Shown: one piece after another, positions 8,931 to 16,994 of the stretch | How the letters are laid out: the number at the start of each line of letters is the position of its first letter | Position numbering within the stretch: the stretch's first letter is position 1 | NCBI RefSeq assembly: GCF_016552165.1 | Contig: NZ_JACVDA010000019.1 | Location: forward strand, 1-32,075 | DNA: 32,075 nucleotides | Direction of reading: 5' to 3' | DNA from: Parvimonas parva | GTDB taxonomy: Bacteria; Bacillota; Clostridia; Tissierellales; Peptoniphilaceae | Notes under the pieces: model-generated | What the model saw: the letters and a program-made list of their open reading frames with translations, nothing else | What the model was told of the DNA's origin: nothing | The model's database searches: none | Program-made: the position numbers and the translations under genes

Positions 8931-9329
8931 ATGGATTTTGAATATGCTAAAATTATTAAAAGTGATTTAAATGATATTGATGATGCAGTTTCTTTTGTTT
9001 TGAATAAATTGTCATCTGTTGTTAGAGATGAAGAGCTTATGTTTAATATTAGAATTGTTATAAATGAAATAGTTATAAATAGTTACGAACATGGAAATAA
9101 ATGTAATAGAGAAAAGGGAATAAATTTAAAAGTTTGTGTAAATACAGATTGCATACATATAAATGTTAAAGATGAGGGAGACGGAATAAATTACATATTT
9201 AACGAAAATGGAGATATAAATATGACTACGTCAGGTCGTGGTCTTAGAATTGTTAAACATTTAGTTGATGAATTAGAAATAAATAACAATGAAGTTAGTG
9301 CAAAAATAAAATGTGATAATTTAGATTAA
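8931..9329 (+). CDS. RsbW/SpoIIAB-type histidine-kinase-like ATPase (anti-sigma factor kinase family)
   Basis: A 132-residue GHKL ATPase domain with an N-box NEIVINSYEHGN (45-56), DEGDG (81-85) and SGRGL (101-105). This is the compact HATPase_c_2 layout of RsbW and SpoIIAB anti-sigma kinases, which bind a sigma factor or phosphorylate a STAS-domain antagonist. No STAS protein, PP2C phosphatase or sigma gene is next to it, so the partner is unknown. ATG 8931 follows AGGAG (about 8920-8924). A terminator lies directly after the stop, making it a single-gene unit. The family call is good; the sigma target is not predictable. Confidence 0.8.
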   Translation: MDFEYAKIIKSDLNDIDDAVSFVLNKLSSVVRDEELMFNIRIVINEIVINSYEHGNKCNREKGINLKVCVNTDCIHINVKDEGDGINYIFNENGDINMTTSGRGLRIVKHLVDELEINNNEVSAKIKCDNLD

Positions 9330-9330
9330 A

Positions 9331-9364
9331 AAGAAATTAATTTATGAAATTGATTTCTTTTTTT
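9331..9364 (+). terminator. intrinsic terminator after the RsbW-like gene
   Basis: A 9-bp A+T-rich stem with one T-G pair (9331-9339 with 9351-9359) is followed by a seven-T run. It lies one base after the stop codon. Confidence 0.82.
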
Positions 9365-9368
9365 GCTA

Positions 9369-9396
9369 TTGCACTTTTTAAAAAAAGTGATATAAT
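9369..9396 (+). promoter_or_regulatory. strong promoter of floA
   Basis: TTGCAC (9369-9374), a 16-base spacer and a perfect extended -10 TGATATAAT (9388-9396), ahead of GGGAGG at 9427-9432. Confidence 0.82.
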
Positions 9397-9440
9397 GTAA
9401 TTATACACGATAGTGTAAATAAAAAAGGGAGGTTTTAGTT

Positions 9441-10400
9441 ATGAGAATGTTACCAAGAACTAATAGCTTAGTTGTACTTTTAGTAGTGGTTTTGGTGTTC
9501 GGGTTCTTTTATTTTGTTCCCGTAGGACTTTGGATTACTGCTTTATTCAGTGGGGTTAAAGTAAAAATTTCAAACCTTATTGGAATGAAACTTAGGAGGG
9601 TTAGAGCATCAAAAATTATTTACCCATTAATTAAAGCTACAAAGGCTAATGTTAATATTAACATTTCAGAATTAGAAGCACATTATCTAGCAGGAGGTAA
9701 TGTAAATAATGTTGTTGATGCTTTGATTGCTGCTCAAAAGGCAAATATAGAATTGACTTTTGAAATGGCAACAGCTATTGACCTTGCTGGACGTGATGTG
9801 TTAGAAGCTGTTCAAGTCAGCGTAAATCCTAAAGTTATTAATACTCCAAAGATTGCTGCAGTTGCTATGAATGGTATTGAAGTAATAGTTATGGCAAAAG
9901 TTACTGTTAGAGCTGATATTTCAAGACTTATTGGTGGTGCTGGAGAAGAAACTATTATAGCGAGAGTTGGAGAAGGTATTGTTACTACTGTAGGTAGTGC
10001 TGAAAGACATAGCCTAGTTCTTGAAAATCCGGATGCTATTTCAGAAACTGTTTTGAAAAAAGGTCTAGATTTAGGAACTGCTTTTGAAATTTTATCTATT
10101 GATATTGCCGATGTAGATATTGGTAGAAATATTGGAGCGCAATTACAAGCTGACCAAGCCGAAGCTGATAAGAAGATAGCACAAGCTAAGGCAGAAGAAA
10201 GACGTGCAATGGCTGTTGCTGTTGAACAAGAAAACAAAGCTAAGATTGAAGAAATGAAAGCTAAAGTTGTTGAATCAGAAAGTAAGATTCCTCTTGCTAT
10301 TGCAAAAGCATTTGAAGATGGAAATATTTCTGTACTGGATTATGAAAAATTAAAAAATTTAAAATCTGATACTAAAATGAGAGAATCATTAGCAGAATAG
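9441..10400 (+). CDS. floA: flotillin-like protein FloA
   Basis: FloA is a membrane-anchored SPFH-like scaffold that forms functional membrane microdomains and influences membrane fluidity and secretion in Firmicutes. The 319-residue protein has one N-terminal hydrophobic hairpin (about residues 9-36). The family core [56 protein letters not shown] and [10 protein letters not shown] follows. The C-terminal part is a charged Ala/Glu/Lys-rich helical region. Length is close to that of Bacillus YqfA/FloA. ATG 9441 lies 8 bases after GGAGG. Bacillus floA sits beside an NfeD-like gene (yqeZ); none is seen here, and a repeat-bearing small protein follows instead. Confidence 0.94.
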   Translation: MRMLPRTNSLVVLLVVVLVFGFFYFVPVGLWITALFSGVKVKISNLIGMKLRRVRASKIIYPLIKATKANVNINISELEAHYLAGGNVNNVVDALIAAQKANIELTFEMATAIDLAGRDVLEAVQVSVNPKVINTPKIAAVAMNGIEVIVMAKVTVRADISRLIGGAGEETIIARVGEGIVTTVGSAERHSLVLENPDAISETVLKKGLDLGTAFEILSIDIADVDIGRNIGAQLQADQAEADKKIAQAKAEERRAMAVAVEQENKAKIEEMKAKVVESESKIPLAIAKAFEDGNISVLDYEKLKNLKSDTKMRESLAE

Positions 10401-10411
10401 GGGTGTTTCCT

Positions 10412-10888
10412 ATGAGTAAAAATTCAGGTTTTTTATCTTTTATTGATGAATTAAAGTCTGAGCTTAATGATATAAAAACACAGTTGAATGAAGAACATGA
10501 AAGTTATAACGGAAATGTTTTAAGGGCATCAACTAAACCTAAGAATAAAAAAAATCAAAATAAGAGTAAAAAAAATAATTATAAACAAAAATCTTATGGA
10601 AGTTTTGAAAGTTCTGAAGGTAAGAGTATTATGACTTCTTCTATGGAGGGTCAAGGCTTAGAAGGTCATTCTATTGAAGGAAATAGCATGATGACAGAGT
10701 CTATGGAAGGACGAAGTCAAATGTATAGTTCTCATAAAATGGAGAATACTAATTCAATAAAAGAAAGTCATAATTTAGAAAAATTAATTAAGAAAAAAAA
10801 TGACAAATTAGGCTTAAAGGATAGAGAAAATCTTTTAAGAGCAGTGGTTTATTCGGAAATTATCGGTAAACCAAAATCATTGAAATAA
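10412..10888 (+). CDS. uncharacterised Glu-Gly-repeat protein encoded downstream of floA
   Basis: I do not recognise a named family for this 158-residue soluble protein. Residues 1-35 look like an amphipathic helix (SFIDELKSELNDIKTQL). A Lys/Asn-rich basic stretch covers about 41-60. A low-complexity region then repeats x-x-x-Glu-Gly with EG pairs at 69-70, 79-80, 84-85, 89-90 and 99-100, a pentad rhythm. The C-terminal 40 residues look folded and end in LLRAVVYSEIIGKPKSLK. The frame opens at GTG 10403, but ATG 10412 has the better-placed GGGGTG site. It begins 11 bases after floA and ends at a terminator, so it is co-transcribed with floA and may act at the same membrane site; that is inference. 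Confidence 0.75.
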   Translation: MSKNSGFLSFIDELKSELNDIKTQLNEEHESYNGNVLRASTKPKNKKNQNKSKKNNYKQKSYGSFESSEGKSIMTSSMEGQGLEGHSIEGNSMMTESMEGRSQMYSSHKMENTNSIKESHNLEKLIKKKNDKLGLKDRENLLRAVVYSEIIGKPKSLK

Positions 10889-10892
10889 TTTT

Positions 10893-10918
10893 AAAAGGAG
10901 GTGTTAGCCTCCTTTTTT
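10893..10918 (+). terminator. terminator after the floA operon, probably bidirectional
   Basis: A 9-bp stem AAAAGGAGG/CCTCCTTTT (10893-10901 with 10908-10916), a 6-base loop, and T tracts on both strands. It lies between this operon and the convergent Crp/Fnr-type gene. Confidence 0.92.
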
Positions 10919-10935
10919 CGTATATCAAGAATTAT

Positions 10936-11577
10936 TTATAGTAATTTAAATTTATTTTTTTCAAAGTCAATTATGCCTTCTTTTTTTAATTTGCTAAGCT
11001 CTCTGGATAGATTACTTCTATCGAGTGCAAGATAGTCTGCCATCTCATTTCGATTTAAATTTATTTCGATTTTATTATCTGGTGATAATATTTTTTTTTG
11101 ATTTGAAAGATATTCTAAAATTTTTTCTCTAGTTGTTCTTTTTGATAATATTTGTAATTTTTTATTTAAGATTAAATTTTTTGTCGCTATTATATTTAGT
11201 AAATTATTTAAAATTTTAGAATATTGATTTGATTTTGATAGACTTTTATATTCAATCCATAAAATGGAAGAATTTGTAAGTGAAATTACTTCATGGGGAA
11301 TATTTATTTCTAATGCAACTAAAGCCTCTGCAAATGTTACTCCTTTTTCAAAAACATTTAGTATATTTCTATTTCCAAAATGGTCAAAATTTGAAATAGC
11401 TATTTTTCCTTCAGTAATTATTCCAAAATATTCTAATTTTATATTTTCATTTAATATTAAATCATTTTTTTTGTATTCTTTTTCGTAAAATGATATTACA
11501 GAAAAAGTTTCTATTATTTCATCTATTGAAAAATCTTTAAATATTGGATTGTCTTTTATTACTTCAAAATTATTCAA
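10936..11577 (-). CDS. Crp/Fnr-family transcriptional regulator
   Basis: The 213-residue protein has an N-terminal cNMP-binding-like beta roll (about 15-120), a long helix, and a C-terminal winged helix-turn-helix. The recognition part reads NEMADYLALDRSNLSRELSKL, ending in KKEGIIDF. There are no cysteines at all, so it cannot carry an FNR-type iron-sulfur cluster. The usual cAMP phosphate-binding pattern is not evident, so the ligand is unknown. The start is TTG 11577, eight bases after AGGAGG on the reverse strand. It is divergent from rex, with 266 bases between. A role in redox, nitrosative or oxygen response is common in this family but is not shown here. Confidence 0.87.
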   Translation of the reverse strand: MNNFEVIKDNPIFKDFSIDEIIETFSVISFYEKEYKKNDLILNENIKLEYFGIITEGKIAISNFDHFGNRNILNVFEKGVTFAEALVALEINIPHEVISLTNSSILWIEYKSLSKSNQYSKILNNLLNIIATKNLILNKKLQILSKRTTREKILEYLSNQKKILSPDNKIEINLNRNEMADYLALDRSNLSRELSKLKKEGIIDFEKNKFKLL

Positions 11578-11607
11578 AGTGATTTCCTCCTAAATTTTAT
11601 TAACTAT

Positions 11608-11636
11608 ATTTTAGAACTTTTTTTTACATTTTTCAA
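11608..11636 (-). promoter_or_regulatory. promoter of the Crp/Fnr-type gene
   Basis: On the reverse strand TTGAAA (11636-11631), a 17-base spacer and TAAAAT (11613-11608) stand ahead of AGGAGG and the TTG start. Confidence 0.75.
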
Positions 11637-11728
11637 GATATTTTGTTTAAATTTAGTTAAAAAGTATTTATTATGATTAGTATAGAGTGATAAACTTTAA
11701 TGAAATTAGTGATACATTGTAAAAAACA

Positions 11729-11746
11729 TTGTAAAAAATATTGCAA
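11729..11746 (+). promoter_or_regulatory. probable Rex operator overlapping the rex -35 box
   Basis: TTGTAAAAAATATTGCAA is an imperfect 18-base inverted repeat whose outer halves fit the Rex pattern TTGTnAAnnnnTTnACAA closely but not perfectly. Its right arm TTGCAA is also the -35 box. A partial direct repeat of the left half (ATTGTAAAAAA) begins 12 bases upstream. Placement suggests NADH-sensitive autorepression by Rex. Confidence 0.65.
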
Positions 11747-11769
11747 TAAAATTAGATTAGTGTTATAAT
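11741..11769 (+). promoter_or_regulatory. promoter of rex
   Basis: TTGCAA (11741-11746), a 17-base spacer and a perfect extended -10 TGTTATAAT (11761-11769). The likely transcript starts near 11776, leaving a leader of about 68 bases before the start codon. Confidence 0.82.
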
Positions 11770-11843
11770 ACTTAAAACAGATAGTTGTTTTTAAGATTAC
11801 ATATTTAAGGATTAATTAAAAACATAGTGGTAGGAGGGTTATT

Positions 11844-12491
11844 ATGTTAGACGAGAAAGTTTCTGTTGCGGTTATAAAACGTTTGCCTAAGTATTACAGA
11901 TATCTTGAATTGATAGGGGATAAAGGTATTATAAGAGTGTCTTCTCAAGAACTAAGTAAAATAACTGGTTTGACTGCATCACAAATAAGACAAGATTTAA
12001 ATCATTTTGGTGCTTTTGGACAACAAGGTTATGGTTATAATGTTGAAGAGCTAAAAATTGAATTGGAAAAAATTATGGGTGTTGATAAACCATACAATGT
12101 AGTTATTATTGGTTTTGGAAATATAGGTAGTGCATTATTAAATTATAGTGGATTTAGAAAAAAAGGATTTAAGGTTGTAGGAATTTTTGATAATTCTCCT
12201 GAAATCATTGGAAGTAAACATAATGATGTAGTTGTAAAAGATATTTCTGAAATGGAAGAAGTTGTTACTAGAGAAAAAGTAGATATTGCAATTCTAGCTA
12301 TACCTGCAAGACCTGCTCAAGAAATTACAGATAAATTAGTTGCATGTGGTATAAAGGGTATTTGGAACTTTGCACCTATTGACTTAAAATTACCAAAGAG
12401 CGTTGTTCTTGAAAATGTTCATTTAGATGGAAGTTTATTGACTCTAACTTATTATATGAATAGTTTAAAAGATTATCCTGGTGTTAGATAA
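11844..12491 (+). CDS. rex: redox-sensing transcriptional repressor Rex
   Basis: Rex is a dimeric repressor that leaves its operators when NADH rises, de-repressing fermentation and NADH-reoxidising genes. The 215-residue protein has an N-terminal winged helix (about 1-78) with VSSQELSKITGLTASQIRQD and the typical DLNHFGAFGQQGYGY (51-65). A Rossmann domain with GFGNIGSAL (90-98) follows. The C-terminal NSLKDYPGVR belongs to the swapped helix of the family. Length is normal. The start follows AGGAGGG (11832-11838). A Rex-like operator overlaps its own -35 box, so autoregulation is likely. It is a single-gene unit, closed by a strong terminator. Confidence 0.96.
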   Translation: MLDEKVSVAVIKRLPKYYRYLELIGDKGIIRVSSQELSKITGLTASQIRQDLNHFGAFGQQGYGYNVEELKIELEKIMGVDKPYNVVIIGFGNIGSALLNYSGFRKKGFKVVGIFDNSPEIIGSKHNDVVVKDISEMEEVVTREKVDIAILAIPARPAQEITDKLVACGIKGIWNFAPIDLKLPKSVVLENVHLDGSLLTLTYYMNSLKDYPGVR

Positions 12492-12498
12492 TTATTTG

Positions 12499-12531
12499 AT
12501 AAAACTCTTTTTTAAGAGTTTTATTTTTTTT
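12499..12531 (+). terminator. intrinsic terminator after rex
   Basis: An 11-bp stem (12499-12509 with 12514-12524) and 4-base loop, followed by an eight-T run. Confidence 0.92.
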
Positions 12532-12538
12532 GTTTTTA

Positions 12539-12547
12539 TGCTATAAT
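12539..12547 (+). promoter_or_regulatory. extended -10 promoter of the 12594-16939 operon
   Basis: TGCTATAAT is a perfect extended -10; no good -35 is visible because the rex terminator occupies that place. The start of transcription should lie near 12554. Confidence 0.65.
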
Positions 12548-12593
12548 TGAAATAAGTTTTATCAAAAAATGTCTTATGAAAGGCTTTAAATAT

Positions 12594-13763
12594 ATGAATT
12601 ATATTAATGAAATTTTAGAAAAATATGAGTTAAATATTGATGAACTTTTAATTTTAATTGTTTCATTTACGGTTTTTTTACCTTTTTATTTTTTAGTTTT
12701 TTCATTTAACGCTTTATTTTTCTATTTGTTAGTTAGTGGGAAAATTATTCCTGTTATAAAAGAAACTCCTTATGTTAAAAATATTTTAGCATTTTTGAGT
12801 CTTACAATATTTATATCAATATTAAAACACAATTTATATGGCATAGGCGTTTCAATTATTTTGTTTGAATTTTCTATGTTTTTTATGTATTATAGAACGA
12901 TTATAAACAGAAAATTATTTTCAAGGATTATAAATTTATATATGATTGTATCGATTTTTTGTTTTATCTTGACGATTTTTTCTGTTTTGTATAATAAGTT
13001 CAGTATGCATTTAAAAATGTATGAATTTATTGAATATATGTCTTTACATAGACCTATATCATCTTTTTTCAATACAAATTACTATGCAACAATATGTGAA
13101 TTTATAATTATAATAGCTATGTACTACTTTTTATCGAATAAAAATAAAAAGAGTAGATTATACTTTTTGTGTGTAAGTACACTTGCTTTTATAGTTTTAT
13201 TTTTAACTGAAAATAGAACAGCACTACCAACTATACTTATAGCTACGTTGGTGCTTTCTTTGACTAAAAACAATAAGAAAGTATTTGCTTTTCTTGGTGT
13301 TTTTACGATTATTATATTGATACTTATGGTTTTTTCAAATAGGGTATTTCCAAGATATGAATTTATAGGAAATTCACTTGGAACAAGAAAAAAAATATGG
13401 GAAAATGCAATTGAATTATTTAAACAAACTTTTTTATTTGGTAGTGGGCCTATGGCTTATCAAAATGCAATGTGGGTAACTCACCCTGCAAATCATGCAC
13501 ATAATATTGTCCTCGATTTGCTTATAAATTTTGGTATTGTAGGGATAGCTATAATATTTCCATTTTTCTTTGGATTATGTAAAAAAGTTTACAGTATAAG
13601 AAGAAGAAATTTATTTAGACTTATAATTTCCTTAACTTGTGTAGTTATTTTACATGGAATGTTAGATGTAACAATTCTTTGGCATCAAACTGCATATATA
13701 TATTTTAGTGTTTTACTTGCAGTTGGAAAGGTTGGCACTTTTGAGTCTAAATTCATTTTCTAA
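12594..13763 (+). CDS. O-antigen ligase/polymerase-like (Wzy_C family) membrane protein
   Basis: A 389-residue polytopic membrane protein with about ten hydrophobic segments. The Wzy_C signature is present near the C-terminal third: FLTENRTALPT, then FGSGPMAYQNAM, and HPANHAHNIVLDLLINFGIVG, given here in pieces. In Gram-positive bacteria this family polymerises or transfers surface polysaccharide from an undecaprenyl carrier. I prefer ATG 12594, with AAAGG about 10 bases upstream; an in-frame ATG at 12576 has no visible ribosome-binding site. An ABC-F gene begins 11 bases later, so it is co-transcribed with unrelated functions. No polysaccharide gene cluster surrounds it, and its substrate is unknown. 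Confidence 0.82.
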   Translation: MNYINEILEKYELNIDELLILIVSFTVFLPFYFLVFSFNALFFYLLVSGKIIPVIKETPYVKNILAFLSLTIFISILKHNLYGIGVSIILFEFSMFFMYYRTIINRKLFSRIINLYMIVSIFCFILTIFSVLYNKFSMHLKMYEFIEYMSLHRPISSFFNTNYYATICEFIIIIAMYYFLSNKNKKSRLYFLCVSTLAFIVLFLTENRTALPTILIATLVLSLTKNNKKVFAFLGVFTIIILILMVFSNRVFPRYEFIGNSLGTRKKIWENAIELFKQTFLFGSGPMAYQNAMWVTHPANHAHNIVLDLLINFGIVGIAIIFPFFFGLCKKVYSIRRRNLFRLIISLTCVVILHGMLDVTILWHQTAYIYFSVLLAVGKVGTFESKFIF

Positions 13764-13774
13764 AAGGGTGTATT

Positions 13775-15670
13775 ATGATTATTTTAAGTGTTAATGGCTT
13801 GACTAAGTCATTTATAGATGAAAATATATTAGAAAATTTAACTTTTTCTATCTCGGATCGAGATAAGGTTGGAATTGTTGGAGATAATGGAAGTGGAAAG
13901 ACTACTTTATTTAATCTTTTAACAAAAGAATTATCTTTTGATAGTGGAGAAATAAATTTTTCAAAAAATGTAAATTTTTCTATTTTGCATCAAAATGTTT
14001 CATATACTAGTGAAAATAATGTGTATGATGAATGTTTAGAAGTCTTTGAAGATATTATTTCACTCGAAAACGAGCTTAGAGAATTAGAAATTGAAATGGG
14101 AAATAAAAATTTAAGTGATGATGAAATGCACAAACTTTTTGATATATATGAAAATAGAAGACGTTATTTTGAAGAAAATGATGGATACTCATATAATTCA
14201 AAAGTTAGAGGCGTTTTACTCGGTCTTGGTTTTTTAGAAACAGAATTTTCAAAATCTGTTAATAATTTAAGTGGTGGGCAGAAAAGTAGATTACATTTAG
14301 CAAAAATTTTACTAAAATCGTCAAATTTAATTTTACTTGATGAACCGACCAACCATTTAGATATGGAGTCAATTCAATTCTTAGAAAGTTATCTTCGAGA
14401 TTATAAGGGGAGCTGTCTTGTTATTTCTCATGACAGATACTTTTTAAATTCTGTTTGTAATAGGATTTTTTCAATAGAAAATAAGAAATTAAAAACTTTT
14501 GACTGTGGATATGATGAGTTTATTTATAGACGAGAAAGAGAACTTGAAGTAAATAAGCATCTTTATGAAAAACAACAAAAAGAAATTTCAAGACAAAAAG
14601 AAATTATTCAAAGATTTGAAAATTATGGAAATAATAGATTTATAAAACAAGCCAGTTCAAGAAGAAAAATGCTTGAAAAAATGGATTTGATTGAAAATCC
14701 TGAAATTTATAAAAATTCAATGAAATTAAAACTTGTTCCTGAGGTTGAATCCGGAAAAGATGTTTTGACAATTTCTGATTTATCAATGGGATTTAACGAA
14801 AAGATTTTGTTTGAAGATATAAACTTAAATGTCTATAAAGGAGATAAGATTGGACTTGTTGGCAAAAATGGAGTTGGAAAGACAACTCTATTTAAAATAA
14901 TTTGTCAAAAATTAGAGGGAATTAAAGGAAGTTGCAATCTTGGTGCAAGAGTTTCTTTAGGCTATTATGACCAAGAGCAAAAGACTTTGAATAATCAAAA
15001 TTCTATTATGGACGAATTTTGGGATTCATACCCGAAGATGAATAATTTTGATGTTAGAAGTTATCTTGCAAAATTTAATTTTGTAGGCGAAGATATTTTT
15101 AAAAATGTTGGAGAATTAAGTGGTGGAGAAAGAGCAAGGCTTGAGCTTTTAAAACTTATGTTGTCTAAATCCAATTTTTTACTTTTAGATGAGCCTACAA
15201 ACCATTTAGATATTGAAAGTAAAGAAGTTTTAGAAAAAGCAATTTCTGATTATTCAGGTACCGTTCTTACAATTTCTCACGATAGATATTTTTTAAATAA
15301 GGTTGTAAATAAAATTTGGTATTTGGAAGATAATAAAATTACCGAATTTTACGGAAATTATGATTATTTTTTAGAAAAGCTAAATGAAAAAGATGAGCCT
15401 GAAGAAAAAATAATTTCTAAAACGGAGCTTGAAAAAGAAAAGAAGAAAAAAAGAGAAAAAGAAAAAGAAGAAAGAGCAAATAAGCAAAAATTAAAGGATA
15501 TTGAAAATAAAATTTTTGAAATTGAAGATAAAATTGAAAGTTTAAATAAAGATATTCAAAATCCTGAAATTTTTAATGATAAAGATAAATTCTTAAAAGT
15601 TGGTGAAGATTTATCTAAGTTGATAAAAGAAAAGGAAAATTTATATTTAGAATGGGAAAATTATTTATAG
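13775..15670 (+). CDS. ABC-F family ATPase (Uup/YdiF-like, ribosome-associated)
   Basis: ABC-F proteins have two fused ATPase domains and no membrane part; they act on the ribosome E site. This 631-residue protein has Walker A GDNGSGKT (36-43), signature LSGGQ (165-169), and Walker B LILLDEPTNHLD (185-196). A linker of about 245-315 with charged helices follows, then the second set: GKNGVGKT (363-370), LSGGE (448-452) and LLLDEPTNHLD (469-479). Residues 545-631 form a highly charged coiled coil, as in Uup and YdiF. The linker is not unusually long, so a target-protection antibiotic-resistance role is not favoured. The start follows AAAGGGTG, 11 bases after the Wzy-like gene, and gdhA begins 9 bases later. 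Confidence 0.9.
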   Translation: MIILSVNGLTKSFIDENILENLTFSISDRDKVGIVGDNGSGKTTLFNLLTKELSFDSGEINFSKNVNFSILHQNVSYTSENNVYDECLEVFEDIISLENELRELEIEMGNKNLSDDEMHKLFDIYENRRRYFEENDGYSYNSKVRGVLLGLGFLETEFSKSVNNLSGGQKSRLHLAKILLKSSNLILLDEPTNHLDMESIQFLESYLRDYKGSCLVISHDRYFLNSVCNRIFSIENKKLKTFDCGYDEFIYRRERELEVNKHLYEKQQKEISRQKEIIQRFENYGNNRFIKQASSRRKMLEKMDLIENPEIYKNSMKLKLVPEVESGKDVLTISDLSMGFNEKILFEDINLNVYKGDKIGLVGKNGVGKTTLFKIICQKLEGIKGSCNLGARVSLGYYDQEQKTLNNQNSIMDEFWDSYPKMNNFDVRSYLAKFNFVGEDIFKNVGELSGGERARLELLKLMLSKSNFLLLDEPTNHLDIESKEVLEKAISDYSGTVLTISHDRYFLNKVVNKIWYLEDNKITEFYGNYDYFLEKLNEKDEPEEKIISKTELEKEKKKKREKEKEERANKQKLKDIENKIFEIEDKIESLNKDIQNPEIFNDKDKFLKVGEDLSKLIKEKENLYLEWENYL

Positions 15671-15679
15671 GAGAATTGT

Positions 15680-16939
15680 ATGCATAATGTTAATCCGTTA
15701 GAAAATGTTCAAAAGATTTTGAAAAAATCTTGTGAAATCTTAAATTTAGATGATAGTTTATATGAACTTTTAAAAGAGCCTGAAAGAACGATAGAAATAA
15801 ATATTCCGGTTAAAATGGATAATGGAAAAGTTAGCGTATTTAAAGGCTATCGTTCACAACATTGTGATGTTATGGGTCCATATAAAGGTGGGATTAGATT
15901 TCATCAAAATGTAAATGTTGATGAAGTTAAAGCTCTATCTATTTGGATGAGTTTAAAATGTTCTGCTACACATTTACCTTTTGGTGGTGGAAAAGGTGGA
16001 ATAATTGTAAATGTAAATGAATTATCGGAAAGTGAACTTGAAAGACTTTCAAGAGGATATGTAAAAGAGATTTACAAATATATTGGAGACAGATTCGATA
16101 TTCCTGCACCTGATGTAAATACAAATGAAAAAATTATGGCTTGGATGTTGGACGAATACATAAAGCTAACCGGAAATAATACTCTTGCAACATTTACCGG
16201 AAAAGCACTTGAATTTGGAGGTTCACATGGAAGAAAAGAGGCAACCGGAGTTGGTGTTGCAGTAATGACAAGAGAGGCTTTGAATAAATTAGGTATTGAT
16301 ATAAAAGAGTCAAGAATTGCAATTCAAGGTTTTGGAAATGTCGGCTCAAATACTGCTAAACATTTAGAAAGAATGGGTGGGAATATTTTATCTATTTCAG
16401 AGTATGATAATGAAAAAGGCGTTTATACGATTTATAATGAAAAAGGATTTAATATTTCAGAATTAATTTCTCATTTTGAGAAATATAAAACATTAATCAA
16501 CTTTGAAGGAGCAAAACTTATTTCAATCGACCAATTTTATTCATTAGATGTTGATGTAATAATTCCATGCGCGTTGGAAAATTCTATTACAGAAGAAGAG
16601 GCAAATAAAATAAGAGCTAAACTGATAGTTGAGGGAGCAAATGGACCCGTTGATTATTTTGCCGATAGAATTTTGAAACAAAAAAATGTAGTTGTAATTC
16701 CTGATATATTAGCAAACTCAGGTGGAGTAATTGCATCATATCTTGAATGGATACAAAATATTTCAGGCATTGATATGACAGAAGATGATGTTTTAAACAA
16801 AGTTGAATATAAAATGTTATTAGCATATAACGAAATAATGAAAATAAAAAATGAATATGACGTAACGACAAGACTTGCATCTTACATTTATTCAGTATTA
16901 AGACTATATAAAATATTAAAACTAAGATCAAGAATTTAG
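15680..16939 (+). CDS. gdhA: glutamate dehydrogenase, small hexameric type (GdhA/RocG-like)
   Basis: The enzyme interconverts glutamate with 2-oxoglutarate and ammonia, the entry to glutamate fermentation in many anaerobic cocci. The 419-residue length fits the hexameric small class. GPYKGGIRFH (66-75) leads to MSLKCSATHLPFGGGKGG, which holds Lys93 for substrate and Lys105 as the catalytic lysine. PAPDVNT (142-148) and the dinucleotide fold GFGNVG (217-222) follow. The strand after the Rossmann helix ends in SISEYD; the acidic residue favours NAD over NADP, as inference. It is last in a three-gene operon, its GGAG site abuts the ABC-F stop, and a bidirectional terminator follows. Confidence 0.94.
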   Translation: MHNVNPLENVQKILKKSCEILNLDDSLYELLKEPERTIEINIPVKMDNGKVSVFKGYRSQHCDVMGPYKGGIRFHQNVNVDEVKALSIWMSLKCSATHLPFGGGKGGIIVNVNELSESELERLSRGYVKEIYKYIGDRFDIPAPDVNTNEKIMAWMLDEYIKLTGNNTLATFTGKALEFGGSHGRKEATGVGVAVMTREALNKLGIDIKESRIAIQGFGNVGSNTAKHLERMGGNILSISEYDNEKGVYTIYNEKGFNISELISHFEKYKTLINFEGAKLISIDQFYSLDVDVIIPCALENSITEEEANKIRAKLIVEGANGPVDYFADRILKQKNVVVIPDILANSGGVIASYLEWIQNISGIDMTEDDVLNKVEYKMLLAYNEIMKIKNEYDVTTRLASYIYSVLRLYKILKLRSRI

Positions 16940-16955
16940 AAAAATGTTTAATAAT

Positions 16956-16994
16956 AAAAGAGTAGTAAGAAAATTATCCTTACTACTCTTTTTT
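16956..16994 (+). terminator. strong bidirectional terminator between gdhA and the convergent membrane-protein gene
   Basis: A perfect 14-bp stem (16956-16969 with 16979-16992), a 9-base loop, and T-rich flanks on both strands. The right arm contains the stop codon (16983-16985) of the reverse-strand gene. Confidence 0.95.

Noticed and set aside
9812-10237. A 141-codon open frame on the reverse strand within floA
   Set aside because: Low-complexity Ala/Ser/Ile shadow of the conserved floA frame, without a start signal.
10936-11577. FNR-type oxygen sensor
   Set aside because: The regulator contains no cysteine, so an iron-sulfur cluster is impossible; only the general Crp/Fnr family is supported.
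13775-15670. Antibiotic-resistance ABC-F protein
   Set aside because: The inter-domain linker is short and the C-terminal coiled coil is Uup/YdiF-like; nothing points to target-protection resistance.
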